The notes under the pieces were generated by a model. The model was not told where the DNA came from, ran no database searches, and saw only the letters and a list, made by a program, of their open reading frames with translations. Of a DNA stretch of 64,000 nucleotides, positions 47,517 to 56,301 are shown one piece after another. A program made the translations under genes and the position numbers. The DNA is from Mycobacterium paraffinicum (GTDB lineage Bacteria > Actinomycetota > Actinomycetes > Mycobacteriales > Mycobacteriaceae): assembly GCF_001907675.1 (NCBI RefSeq), contig NZ_MPNT01000007.1:171488-235487 (forward strand), given 5' to 3'. Within the stretch, counting starts at the first letter, position 1, and every line of letters starts with the position of its first letter.

Positions 47517-48902
47517 ATGGTCACCACCCAGAGCACCCATGACAGCCAACTGAACTGGACGCCGCTTCCGGTGCCGTGGGCGGTCCAGACGGTGGATCGC
47601 ATTCCCAAGCAGCGCTACTACGACCCGGAGTTCTACGCGCTCGAAACCGAACTGCTCTGGCCGCGCGTGTGGCAGATGGCCTGCCGCCTGGAGGAGATTC
47701 CCAAGCCCGGCGACTACGTCGAATACGAGATCCTTGACGAGTCGATCATCGTGGTCCGCCTGGACGCGGACAACATCCGCGCGTATCACAACGCGTGTCG
47801 CCACCGCGGGGTAAAGCTGGTGGAGGGCAACGGAAACCGACGCACGTTCGTCTGCCCGTTCCATGGCTGGTGTTGGGGCATCGACGGGCGCAATACCAAC
47901 GTGGCAAGGCCCGAGGAGTTCGACGATCACAACCTCGACGCGGACGATCTTCGCCTGGTCTCGGTACGGTGCGAGGTCTGGGGCGGATGCGCGTGGATCA
48001 ACCTCGACGACGATGCACCGCCATTCCGTGACTGCTTCGAGCCGTTCGCGTCGATCTACGACGCATGGAAAGTCGAGTCGCTGCGCGTCGAGTGGTGGCA
48101 GTCGTGCCGGCTGCCGGTGAATTGGAAACTGGCGACCGCCGCCTTCATGGAGGGCTATCACGTCCCGCAAACCCACCCGCAACTGCTGCCGTCCAGCATG
48201 CCGAAGCGGCCCGACGCCGCCAAACCACCCGGATTGGCCCAGACCAACCTGTATTTCATGCGCACCTTGGGTGAGGGCATGGCCGGCATGACGCACGAGA
48301 ACGACGTCCGCATCGCCGAGGGCCTGCAGGACATGGAACTGCCGGCCGACCCGGCCGAGGCGATGGCCGTGTGGCGCAGCGCGCTCAACGACGCCATCGT
48401 GCACTGGCATCGAGCCCGGGGCTGCGACATCCCCGACCTCAACGAGTTGCAGCGGCGCGGCATCGACGAGGCGATCAATTTCGCTTTCCCGCACTACTTC
48501 CTGCTGCCCCAGTACAGCAGCGCCTCGTCCTACCGGATCCGGCCGCTCGGTCCCGAGGAGACGTTGTTCGAGATCTGGTCACTCACCCGCATCCCGCCGG
48601 AGCAGAGCACGCCCAAGCCGACGCCGCCCGTACCCATGGCGCCCGACGACCCACGCTGGCCGCCGATACCGGCCCAGGATTTCTCCAATCTGCCGAGGCA
48701 ACAAAAGGGACTGCACTCCAAGGGTTTTGAATACATGCGGTTGTCCAGCCGAATCGAGGGCTTGATTTCCAACTTCGAACGCGTGATTGACGGCTTCCTC
48801 GCCGGCCTGCCATACGACGCCCTGGTGCCCGCCATCCAGCGGACCAACACCACCATCGACGTCCCCGTCGCCGACCTGGGTTTCAGCACGGGGGCACGAT
48901 GA
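47517..48902 (+). CDS. Rieske non-haem iron oxygenase, alpha subunit
   Basis: 461 residues from the ATG at 47517 (GAGGGG 6 nt upstream). Rieske 2Fe-2S ligands Cys94, His96, Cys113, His116 (CRHRG ... CPFHGW); mononuclear iron ligands His215 and His220 in EGYHVPQTH, with the third acidic ligand later. No beta subunit, ferredoxin or reductase gene is in the operon, so electrons come from elsewhere. Hydroxylates a ring or similar substrate. Overlaps the next gene by 4 nt. Confidence 0.9.
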   Translation: MVTTQSTHDSQLNWTPLPVPWAVQTVDRIPKQRYYDPEFYALETELLWPRVWQMACRLEEIPKPGDYVEYEILDESIIVVRLDADNIRAYHNACRHRGVKLVEGNGNRRTFVCPFHGWCWGIDGRNTNVARPEEFDDHNLDADDLRLVSVRCEVWGGCAWINLDDDAPPFRDCFEPFASIYDAWKVESLRVEWWQSCRLPVNWKLATAAFMEGYHVPQTHPQLLPSSMPKRPDAAKPPGLAQTNLYFMRTLGEGMAGMTHENDVRIAEGLQDMELPADPAEAMAVWRSALNDAIVHWHRARGCDIPDLNELQRRGIDEAINFAFPHYFLLPQYSSASSYRIRPLGPEETLFEIWSLTRIPPEQSTPKPTPPVPMAPDDPRWPPIPAQDFSNLPRQQKGLHSKGFEYMRLSSRIEGLISNFERVIDGFLAGLPYDALVPAIQRTNTTIDVPVADLGFSTGAR

Positions 48903-50596
48903 CCGCCCGGTGGGACCGCTCGGTCGATCTGCTCATCGCGGGCAGCGGCGGGGGCGGCATGGTCGCGGCGCTGGCGGCGCTGGACTCCGGCATCGAACCC
49001 CTGGTGGTCGAGAAGCAACCCCTGGTCGGCGGATCCACCGGGCTGTCCGGTGGCATGGTGTGGCTGCCCAACAACCCGTTGATGCGCGCCGACGGAATCC
49101 CGGACTCGCACGAGGACGGACTGGCCTATTTCGACGACGTCGTCGGCGACATCGGCCCGGCCTCGTCGCCGGCGCGGCGCGAGATGTTCCTCACCGCGGG
49201 CTACGAGATGATCAACTTCCTGACCCGCAAGGGCGTTCGGTTCGTGCGGTGCCCGGGCTGGAGCGACTACTACCCGAACCACAAGGGCGGCAACGAAGCC
49301 GGCCGCGCCATCGAGTGCGTCCCCTACGATGCGGCGGCGCTGGGGAGCTGGGGCGGCAAGGTCCAGCCCTCGATGGCCAAGAGCTATGGCGGGTTCGTCC
49401 TGAAGACGAACGAGTTGCGGTCGGTGCAGTACTTCAACCGGTCGCCGCGGGCCTTCGCGGTGGCCATGCGGGTGTTCGCGCGCACCAGGGCGGCCAGGCT
49501 CCGGGGCCGCGACATGCTGACCAACGGCGCATCCCTGATCGGGCAGCTGCTCAAAGCGCTGATCGACCTGCGGGGTGAGCCGCCGATCTGGACCGGCGCC
49601 GCGATCGAGGGCCTAATCGTCGAGGACGGCCGCGTCGTCGGCGCGCGCGTCTCCCGCAACGGCTCCGCGCTGAACGTCGAGGCCCGCAAGGGCGTCCTGC
49701 TCGCGGCGGGCGGCTTCAGCCGCAACGCGGACATGCGCCGCCGCTACAGCGGGGACCAGCCCAACGAAGGACACTGGTCGATCGCGAACGCCGGCGACAC
49801 CGGCGAGGTGTTGCAGTCCGCTATCGGGCTCGGCGCGAAGACCGACCTGATGGACGAGGCCTGGTGGCTGCCATCGGTTTTCATCGCCGACGGCGGTGAC
49901 GCCGCGAGGGCGCTGGGCAGCGGCCGCCAGCGACCCGGCGCCATCTACGTCGACGGAACGGGCCGACGGTTCTGCAACGAGTCCAACTCCTACGTCGAAG
50001 TCGGCAAGGCGATGTACGCGAACAAGGCCGTGCCGTGCTGGATGGTCTTCGACGAGGGCTACATCACCCGATACGTTTCGGGGGCCAACCCGTTCAAGAA
50101 ACGGCGCCTCCCCGAAGAACTCATCACGCGCGGCGCGGTCGTCCGGGGCGAGACCATCGGCGACCTCGCGCGCCAGATGGGCGTCCCCCCCGACGCGCTC
50201 GAGCAGACGATCAAGCGTTTCAACGGGTTTGCGGCCAAGGGCCTGGACCCGGACTTCGGGCGCGGCCAGTCGGCGTACAACGACTGCCTGGGCGACCCCG
50301 GGTATCGCCCCAACGCGGCGCTCGGCCCTCTCCAGCGGGCGCCCTACTACGCCACCAAGGTCGTTCCGGCCGATGTCGGGACGTGCGGCGGCGTGATCAC
50401 CAACGAGCACGCGCAGGTGCTCGACGAGGACGACTGCGTGATCGACGGCTTGTACGCGACAGGCAACATCACGGCAACGGTGATGGGCCGAAATTATCTG
50501 GGCGCCGGTGGAAGCATCGCCTACACGATGGTTTTCGGTTATGTCGCCGCCCGCCATGCCGCGGGTCGCAGGGTCGCGGGCGAGAGAAGCCGCTGA
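48899..50596 (+). CDS. FAD-dependent dehydrogenase, 3-ketosteroid-delta1-dehydrogenase-like
   Basis: 565 residues. N-terminal dinucleotide motif LLIAGSGGGGMVAALAA and VEKQPLVGGSTGLSGGMVWLP as in KstD/fumarate-reductase-type flavoproteins; C-terminal FAD site LYATGNITATVMGRNYLGAGGSIAYTMVFGY. Likely introduces a double bond next to a ring ketone. Coupled to the Rieske gene (ATGA). Last gene of the operon. Confidence 0.88.
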   Translation: MTARWDRSVDLLIAGSGGGGMVAALAALDSGIEPLVVEKQPLVGGSTGLSGGMVWLPNNPLMRADGIPDSHEDGLAYFDDVVGDIGPASSPARREMFLTAGYEMINFLTRKGVRFVRCPGWSDYYPNHKGGNEAGRAIECVPYDAAALGSWGGKVQPSMAKSYGGFVLKTNELRSVQYFNRSPRAFAVAMRVFARTRAARLRGRDMLTNGASLIGQLLKALIDLRGEPPIWTGAAIEGLIVEDGRVVGARVSRNGSALNVEARKGVLLAAGGFSRNADMRRRYSGDQPNEGHWSIANAGDTGEVLQSAIGLGAKTDLMDEAWWLPSVFIADGGDAARALGSGRQRPGAIYVDGTGRRFCNESNSYVEVGKAMYANKAVPCWMVFDEGYITRYVSGANPFKKRRLPEELITRGAVVRGETIGDLARQMGVPPDALEQTIKRFNGFAAKGLDPDFGRGQSAYNDCLGDPGYRPNAALGPLQRAPYYATKVVPADVGTCGGVITNEHAQVLDEDDCVIDGLYATGNITATVMGRNYLGAGGSIAYTMVFGYVAARHAAGRRVAGERSR

Positions 50597-50598
50597 CC

Positions 50599-50660
50599 CG
50601 CGAGCAGACACAAAATCGCCCGATTGAGCGCCGAAATATGTGACTTTGCGTCTGCTCGCG
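50599..50660. terminator. Inverted repeat between convergent genes, likely bidirectional terminator
   Basis: Arms 50599-50617 (CGCGAGCAGACACAAAATC) and 50642-50660 (GACTTTGCGTCTGCTCGCG) pair over 19 bp with two non-complementary positions (at 50610 and 50616; the first may form A-C, the second A-C). It fills the gap between the KstD-like stop and the convergent crotonase stop. The GCGAGCAGACGCAAA sequence is one I recall as a common mycobacterial intergenic motif. Confidence 0.7.
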
Positions 50661-51497
50661 CTAAGAGTCCTCGTCATGGCCGACGAACTCGCGCGGCTTC
50701 ATGCCCGACTGCTTCAGCTCGGCCCGCCGGGCCTGCACGTCGGTGGCGGCGCCCACCATGTTGGTCAGGATGTGACTGACTTGCAGGTGGACCCGCATCC
50801 CCATCAACTCCCACGCGCGCTTCACGTTGTTCTTCACCGCCATCAGCGTCGTCAACGGGATTTGGCCGATCTTGCGTGCCATCTCCTCGACGGTGTCGTC
50901 GAGATCTTCGCGCGGCACCACCTTGTTGAGCAGCCCCCAATCGAGAGCTTGTTGGGCGGACAGCGTCGGGGCCAGCAGCAGCCAATCCATGGTGCGATGC
51001 CAGTTCATCAGCAACCACGGCTCGATCATGGTGTGGCCACCGGGCTCACCGAGGCTTTGGGCGAGCGGCATCTGGAAGTACGCGTCCTCGGATGCGACGC
51101 AGAAGTCGGTCAGCAGGCCGAGGTAGATCCCACCGCCCATGCAGTAGCCGTGAATCGCGGAAATGGTCGGCTTCGGGAATTCCCACAGATACAACGTCGG
51201 CCACAAGAACAGATCGGCCGTGCCCTTGTACAGGTCTTCGAAGGTCTCACCGAAGTCCGGGTACGGATTTTCGTCGGGGCCCCAGCGGGCCACGTGTCCC
51301 CCGCAGAAGCCTTTTCCGTTCGCCTTGAGGATGACGACCCTGATCTCCTTGTCGCGGTCGGCCTCGTGCAGGCACGCGTCGACTTCGGTGACCAGGACCG
51401 CGTCCTTCGTGTTGGCCTTGTCGACCCGGTTCAGGATGATCCGCGCAATCGGCGGCTCGCGTTCGTAGATCACCGCTTCGAGGACGCGCCGCTCCAT
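50661..51497 (-). CDS. Crotonase-fold protein, paralogue of the operon crotonase
   Basis: 278 residues, ATG at 51497. GKGFCGGHVA near 61-70 and HGYCMGGGIYLGL near 116-128. The usual catalytic Glu after GGG is Tyr125, and the second site reads GEPGGHT. Clearly related to the protein at 45093-45965 but converging on the operon from the other side. CoA-thioester substrate; reaction unknown. Confidence 0.85.
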   Translation of the reverse strand: MERRVLEAVIYEREPPIARIILNRVDKANTKDAVLVTEVDACLHEADRDKEIRVVILKANGKGFCGGHVARWGPDENPYPDFGETFEDLYKGTADLFLWPTLYLWEFPKPTISAIHGYCMGGGIYLGLLTDFCVASEDAYFQMPLAQSLGEPGGHTMIEPWLLMNWHRTMDWLLLAPTLSAQQALDWGLLNKVVPREDLDDTVEEMARKIGQIPLTTLMAVKNNVKRAWELMGMRVHLQVSHILTNMVGAATDVQARRAELKQSGMKPREFVGHDEDS

Positions 51498-51596
51498 GCG
51501 CGTGACATTACCTGCAGACCGCCGGGCCGGACGCCGATTCGCCCAGCTCGGTCGCCAGCGCGCCGGGCGCCACGTCGCCTGCAGCGAAAAGGCTTG

Positions 51597-52157
51597 CTAC
51601 TCAGCGGTGTTGGCTGCGCGCGCCAGCAGCCACGCGCAGCCCGCACCCTCACCGGCGGCGAGCACATCGAGGTCGGCGAACGCCGCGGGCAGCTCGCCCG
51701 CGACCGCGCGAAACGGCCCCGGGGAACCGCCGACTTCGCTCAGCACGGCCATCGCCAGCAGCCCGCCGGGCGCCAGGCGCTCGACGATCGCGCGGTCGAG
51801 GCGACGGTCCCGGAATCGGTGGCAGAGGATGACATCCACGCGCGGTCCGGCCGGCAGCCCGCCGTCGAGGTCGACGACCTCGAACCGGCACCGGTCGCCG
51901 ACCCCGGCGCGCTGAGCCAGGTCACGGGCCTGGGCGACCGCCACCGGCGAGACGTCCACGCCGCGCACGGTGAGCCCGCGCGTCGCAAGCCACACTGCCG
52001 CCAGCCCCGGACCGCACGCGAGATCGAGCGCCCTTCCCGCGGCGGGAAGGAGCTCGGCATGGGGCGCCAGGAATTCGGGCGGCCCCACCGCCTCCACCGC
52101 CGGCGGCGCCTTCGTCGCGTACCGCTCGTCCCAGCGCCGCCGGTCCGCCTCGGCCAT
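51597..52157 (-). CDS. SAM-dependent methyltransferase (class I)
   Basis: 186 residues from the ATG at 52157. SAM-binding motif ALDLACGPGLAAVWLA near 43, GVDVSPVAVAQARDLA near 65, and VDVILCHRFRD near 105. Begins WDERYATKAPP, a common start of small class I methyltransferases (thiopurine/tellurite-type). The frame is open far upstream, but that part is antisense to the TetR gene. Substrate unknown. Divergent from that TetR. Confidence 0.82.
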   Translation of the reverse strand: MAEADRRRWDERYATKAPPAVEAVGPPEFLAPHAELLPAAGRALDLACGPGLAAVWLATRGLTVRGVDVSPVAVAQARDLAQRAGVGDRCRFEVVDLDGGLPAGPRVDVILCHRFRDRRLDRAIVERLAPGGLLAMAVLSEVGGSPGPFRAVAGELPAAFADLDVLAAGEGAGCAWLLARAANTAE

Positions 52158-52179
52158 AGGCGCAACTCTAGATTGTTCT

Positions 52180-52191
52180 GGACAGCTGTCC
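52180..52191. promoter_or_regulatory. Candidate TetR operator
   Basis: Perfect 12-bp palindrome GGACAGCTGTCC in the 102-bp gap between the divergent methyltransferase and TetR genes. Likely site for that TetR, inferred from location and symmetry. Confidence 0.5.
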
Positions 52192-52259
52192 GCTAGACGC
52201 CGCCCGCACCGGGCAGGTCGCGCTGCCGCGCGGGCGCAACGCCTTCCTACACTGGACGG

Positions 52260-52823
52260 GTGTCTAAAGATGCGGCGCGCAGGTCCGACCGCAGACCGGG
52301 GCAGACGATCCGCAAGGTCCTCGACGCCGGGCTGGAGGAGTTGCGCGAGTCGTCGTACGCCAATCTGACGATGCGCTCGGTGGCGACCCGCGCCGGGGTT
52401 TCGCCGGCCAGCGCCTACACCTACTTTCCGTCGAAAAGCGCCCTGGTGGCGGCCGTGTATCTGCGCTTCCTGCGCGAGCTGCCACTGCATACCGACGTCA
52501 ACGAGACGACCAAGACGCGGGTCAGCGCGACGCTGCGAGACATGGCCGTGGTGGTCGCCGACGAGCCGGAGCTGACCGCCGCCTGCGGCGCCGCACTGAT
52601 GGCCGATGACCCGGCGGTGCGGCCGATTCGGGAGCAAATCGGGCAGGAGGTGTCGATGCGGATCGGGGCCGCTCTGGGACCCGGCTGGCCGCGCGCCGTG
52701 AAGTCCACGCTGCAGATCACCTTCTCCGGCGCCCTGATGACGGCCCGGTTCGTCAGCTTCGACGAGATCGAGGGGCAACTCGATGAGGCCGTCAACCTCA
52801 TCCTGGGCGCCTCCGTCGCCTGA
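52260..52823 (+). CDS. TetR family regulator
   Basis: 187 residues, GTG start at 52260. HTH region IRKVLDAGLEELRESSYANLTMRSVATRAGVSPASAYTYFPSK; helical ligand domain after it. Divergent from the methyltransferase gene. May control that gene and/or the nearby catabolic genes. Confidence 0.85.
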   Translation: MSKDAARRSDRRPGQTIRKVLDAGLEELRESSYANLTMRSVATRAGVSPASAYTYFPSKSALVAAVYLRFLRELPLHTDVNETTKTRVSATLRDMAVVVADEPELTAACGAALMADDPAVRPIREQIGQEVSMRIGAALGPGWPRAVKSTLQITFSGALMTARFVSFDEIEGQLDEAVNLILGASVA

Positions 52824-52857
52824 CCGACTGTGCGGCAACGGATTAGGTGTCGACGGT

Positions 52858-53094
52858 TCACGCCACCGGCGTCAGGCTGGCGGCTTCCTGACCGGCCCGC
52901 AGGAACTCGGCGCCCGTCGTGTCGAGCGGTTCCGGGCTGACGGTGGCGACCCGGCCGTCGCGCACGCCGATGTTCCTGCGCGCCGAGGGAGCGCCCGTCC
53001 CGTCGAACCAGCGGCCGTTCGTGATCACGGTGTCGTAGTGCAAAGTTCGGCCTTCCTGCCGCGCGGCACCCCACTGTTCGTGGTGATCATACAT
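52858..53094 (-). pseudogene. N-acyl-D-amino-acid deacylase/amidohydrolase, N-terminal fragment
   Basis: 78 codons. YDTVITNGRWFDGTGAPSARRNIGVRDGRVATVS is the typical opening of D-aminoacylase-like amidohydrolases, but similarity stops after EPLDTTG and the metal-binding barrel is missing. The frame ends within 20 residues. A decayed remnant. Confidence 0.7.
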
Positions 53095-53197
53095 AATGGC
53101 GGAAGTGTCCGGTCGTGTTAACCAGCGCCGGTCGCGGGCCCCCAGCCGCTATGATCCGGCTGTGGGGATCGACGACTACGGGTTTGCCGGTCGATAG

Positions 53198-53869
53198 ATG
53201 CGCAGTCACGGTTGGTCAGGAGACACGCCCGCCTCCGACGAGGAGGCGATCGAGCGCATCCTTGACGCAGCCGACCGGATCATCGACGAACGCGGCTCGG
53301 CGATGCGGATCGCCGACGTGGCGCGGGCGCTCGGGGTGACCCGACAGACCGTTTACCGCTACTTCCCCGGGACGCAGGCGCTGTTGGTGGCATCGGCGAT
53401 GCGGTCGGCCGACGGGTTCCCGGATCGGATGGCCGCCCACCTCGAGGGCGTCAGCGACCCGGTCGTGGCGATGACCGAAGGGATGGCGTTCGCCATCGAA
53501 GAGTTGGCGTCGGACAACCAGGTTGAATTCGTGCTGAGTCAGCGCCACCGGGGCGGCCAGCAGGTCTCGATCATCTCCGATACCGCCCTGGCGTTCGGAC
53601 GGGCGATGCTGCACCGCTACGACATCGATTGGGAGAGCTACGGTTTCGACGAAGCCGGCCTCGACGAGCTGAATGAATTCAGCCTGCGGGTGCTGCACTC
53701 CTTCCTCGCCGACCCGGGGCGGCCGCCGCGCAGCGGCGCCGATCTGCGCCGTTACCTCACCCGCTGGCTGGGACCGGCGATCGCCTATCCGCAGCTGCTG
53801 CGCGCGATGGACGCGCTGCAAACCCCCGAGCCGCCGCGCACGCGGCGGCGCCCCTTCAGGGCATCGTGA
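53198..53869 (+). CDS. TetR family regulator
   Basis: 223 residues, ATG at 53198 without a clear ribosome site. HTH ILDAADRIIDERGSAMRIADVARALGVTRQTVYRYFPG; the C-terminal domain is larger than in the TetR at 52260 and ends in a basic Pro/Arg tail. Target genes not evident. Confidence 0.82.
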   Translation: MRSHGWSGDTPASDEEAIERILDAADRIIDERGSAMRIADVARALGVTRQTVYRYFPGTQALLVASAMRSADGFPDRMAAHLEGVSDPVVAMTEGMAFAIEELASDNQVEFVLSQRHRGGQQVSIISDTALAFGRAMLHRYDIDWESYGFDEAGLDELNEFSLRVLHSFLADPGRPPRSGADLRRYLTRWLGPAIAYPQLLRAMDALQTPEPPRTRRRPFRAS

Positions 53870-53913
53870 CAATCGGCGACGGGCTCGGTTGACGACAACC
53901 ATAAGGAGCGGGC

Positions 53914-54390
53914 ATGACCGGCCTCGGACAGATCGCGCTCAATAGTGCGCCCGTCTTCGGTGGGGCGATGTTGGCCGTCGCCGCCGGCCAGTTCCGGCGG
54001 CCCGACTATCGGGGCCTGATCGCGCAGGACATGGACTTGCTGGAGCGGCTGCCGCCGGAGGCCGCCACCCGGCGCGCCGAGCTACAGCGCACCATCGACG
54101 CCCGCATCGACGACCTGATCGAGACCGCCGACCGCGGCCGGGCGCTGCGCAAGGCGGCGTTGTCCTACGAGGGCAACTGGCGGGACTTGGTGCTCCTGGT
54201 CTGCGCGGTGCTGTTCACCATCATCTGGTGGGACGTCGACCACAGCAGGAGCAACTGGCTGCCCATGTTCGTCTTGCTGATCCTGCTGACCATCGTGACC
54301 GCCGCCTACGCGTTCCGCGGCGTGCTGCGCGCCGCCGGTTCCTTGGCGCACAGAGGATCCCATCCGCCGGGGCCCGGCTCGCCGCGATAG
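53914..54390 (+). CDS. Conserved membrane protein, two C-terminal helices
   Basis: 158 residues, ATG at 53914 with AAGGAG upstream. N-terminal hydrophobic patch (~8-25), a helical stretch with charged residues, then two transmembrane helices (about 92-108 and 115-135) and a Gly/Pro-rich tail. Not recognised. 44 bp after the TetR gene, possibly cotranscribed. Confidence 0.7.
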   Translation: MTGLGQIALNSAPVFGGAMLAVAAGQFRRPDYRGLIAQDMDLLERLPPEAATRRAELQRTIDARIDDLIETADRGRALRKAALSYEGNWRDLVLLVCAVLFTIIWWDVDHSRSNWLPMFVLLILLTIVTAAYAFRGVLRAAGSLAHRGSHPPGPGSPR

Positions 54391-54452
54391 TCCGGCGGTG
54401 GGCCGTCGCCGCACAACGCGCGCGCTACGCCAGCCTGTGACAAGATCGCGCT

Positions 54453-55115
54453 GTGAAGGCGCATACCCTCGCCGGTCTGATTGGTGCTGTGCTGGCACCC
54501 TTTTGGGCGCTTCCGGTTGCTCCCCTGGCCGCGGGCGACCCGTGCCCCGATGTCGAGGTGGTGTTCGCGCGGGGTACCAACGAGCCCCCTGGCGTCGGCC
54601 GCATCGGCCAGAGTTTCGTCGACACCATGCGCTCGCACGTCGGCGGCAGGTCCCTGGGCGTCTACCCGGTCGACTACCCGGCGACGACGGATTTCCCGCG
54701 GGCCGTGGACGGCATCAGCGATGCGGGCGCGCACGTCGAACACATGGCGGTCTCGTGCCCCAGAACCAGGATGGTGCTGGGCGGGTACTCCCAGGGCGCG
54801 GCCGTGATCGGCTTCGTCACCGAAAGCGCCGTGCCCGACGGGGTGCACCTGGTGCGGGCGCTGCAGCCGATGCCGGTCGAGGTTTCCAACCACGTGGCCG
54901 CGGTCGCCCTGTTCGGAAAGCCGTCGAGCCAGTTCATGAGCATCATCAACGAGCCGCCGGTGACGATCGGCCCGCCGTATTCGGGCAAGACCATCGAATT
55001 GTGCGTGCCCGGCGACCCCATCTGCTCGGACGCCACCAACCCTCTTGCGCATCGGCAGTACGTCGAAGCCGGCATGGTTGATCAGGCGGCTGACTTTGCC
55101 GCCGGTCGCATCTAG
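54453..55115 (+). CDS. Cutinase family secreted esterase
   Basis: 220 residues, GTG start at 54453. Signal peptide to about residue 27 (cleavage after PLAAG/D). Alpha/beta hydrolase with nucleophile Ser113 in GGYSQGAAV, Asp188 in PGDPIC and His200 in LAHRQY; cysteines at 31, 102, 184 and 191 for two disulfides. Mycobacterial cutinase-like proteins act as esterases or lipases outside the cell. Confidence 0.92.
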   Translation: MKAHTLAGLIGAVLAPFWALPVAPLAAGDPCPDVEVVFARGTNEPPGVGRIGQSFVDTMRSHVGGRSLGVYPVDYPATTDFPRAVDGISDAGAHVEHMAVSCPRTRMVLGGYSQGAAVIGFVTESAVPDGVHLVRALQPMPVEVSNHVAAVALFGKPSSQFMSIINEPPVTIGPPYSGKTIELCVPGDPICSDATNPLAHRQYVEAGMVDQAADFAAGRI

Positions 55116-55135
55116 ACCAGCGCGCTGATTCTGCG

Positions 55136-55516
55136 TCAGCGCGGGCCGGCGCCGGCCTCGAGCACCTCGAGGGCCGCATCGATGTTGGGCATGATCGTCG
55201 GACCGTAACTGCTCACCAGCTGGCCGAGCGCGCGGGCGATGTGCGGTCCGACGGCGCCGGCAGCGAGCACCTCCTCGGCCAGAACGATGCCGTTGACCAG
55301 GTGGGCGGCGCTCAAGCGGCCGTCCGGGGTGACCTCGTAACGCCAGTCGCCGATCTGCACCCGCTCGGGCTGCGACCGGAAGAACCCCCGCCGCGCCGGA
55401 ATGAGGATCACTCCGGGAACGCCGCAGAAGACCCTGAGTACCAGCCCGACTCCCCCAGGGCCGGCCAGCGTCGTCCCGATCGCGTGACCGACCCGCTGCT
55501 GATCGAGGCTCGTCAT
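55136..55516 (-). CDS. Small conserved mycobacterial protein (DUF5073-like)
   Basis: 126 residues from the ATG at 55516 (MTSLDQQRVGHAIG). Contains VRIFCGVPGVILIPARRGFF-type hydrophobic strands, then VQIGDWRYEVTPDGRLSAAHLVNGIVLAEE. Similar to mycobacterial DUF5073 proteins by eye. Its ATG overlaps the stop of the next gene upstream by 1 nt (TGATG), so the two are coupled. Function unknown. Confidence 0.65.
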   Translation of the reverse strand: MTSLDQQRVGHAIGTTLAGPGGVGLVLRVFCGVPGVILIPARRGFFRSQPERVQIGDWRYEVTPDGRLSAAHLVNGIVLAEEVLAAGAVGPHIARALGQLVSSYGPTIMPNIDAALEVLEAGAGPR

Positions 55517-56301
55517 CAATCGCTCATGGGCAGGACGAACGACGGCGTCAGGGTTTGCGGCTCGCCGGCGCGACGCACCGCGGTTCCGGCCACATAGAAC
55601 TCGACGGTGTGATGGCCCCACGCGTAGTTCGAGATGGCGAAATGCACGCCGACGACGCCGGTTCCGCCATCGCGCTCGGCCTCGCTCTGCATGCGCGACA
55701 TGGCCAGCTCGCGGGCCTGGTAGCTCCCTTGCGTCCACTGGGGCATCTCGGCGTTGCGGCCCACCTGGCTCAGCGTGCGCAGGAACCCTTGCACCGCGAT
55801 GTGGAACACGCAGTTGCCCATCACGAACGCCACTGGGGCGAACCCCGACCGCAGGAGGGTCGTCAGGTCCTGCCCGGACAAATGGCTGGTGAACGCCTGC
55901 CCGTTGGGGCGCCGGTAGACCCCGGGCTTCTCGAGGTAGCGCACCGCGGTTCCGACCGCGATGAACTCCAGATGCTCGCCCTCGCCCTGATGCCGCCATT
56001 CGAGCCGGACGCCGACCACGCCGTCCGCGCCCAGCGAATCGGCCTCCGCCTGCATCCGCGACATCGCATTCCACCGCGCCCGGTAGGTGGCGTCGGTGAG
56101 CACGGGCAGCTCGGATTGCTGCCGGATGCCGGTGAACTGGTAACCGACGTGGTAGACCGAGACGCCCATCACCAGTTCGATCGGCTCGAATCCGGCCCCA
56201 TGCAGCAGCGCGAATTCGTTGATGGACAGATCGGAAGTGAACACCTTGCCTGCGTGCGACAGCCGTTCGCTGGCAACTGGGTCTAGCGGGTTCGGTTGCA
56301 T
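55516..56301 (-). CDS. YbjQ/UPF0145-like protein with two tandem domains
   Basis: 261 residues from the ATG at 56301. Two homologous ~115-residue halves: each has F(T/S)SDLS or FTSHLSGQDL, a GFEPIELVMG or GFAPVAFVMG strand, a SRMQAEA or SRMQSEA helix, and G(A/T)(D/G)GVVGV(R/H) strands. This is the heavy-metal-binding (YbjQ) fold duplicated in one chain. Role unknown. AGGAGGG lies about 10 nt before the ATG; a TTG two codons earlier is an alternative. Confidence 0.72.
   Translation of the reverse strand: MQPNPLDPVASERLSHAGKVFTSDLSINEFALLHGAGFEPIELVMGVSVYHVGYQFTGIRQQSELPVLTDATYRARWNAMSRMQAEADSLGADGVVGVRLEWRHQGEGEHLEFIAVGTAVRYLEKPGVYRRPNGQAFTSHLSGQDLTTLLRSGFAPVAFVMGNCVFHIAVQGFLRTLSQVGRNAEMPQWTQGSYQARELAMSRMQSEAERDGGTGVVGVHFAISNYAWGHHTVEFYVAGTAVRRAGEPQTLTPSFVLPMSD

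Noticed and set aside
51597..52838. 413-codon minus-strand frame as a long methyltransferase
   Set aside because: The N-terminal 227 codons are antisense to a TetR gene and lack homology; the methyltransferase starts at 52157.
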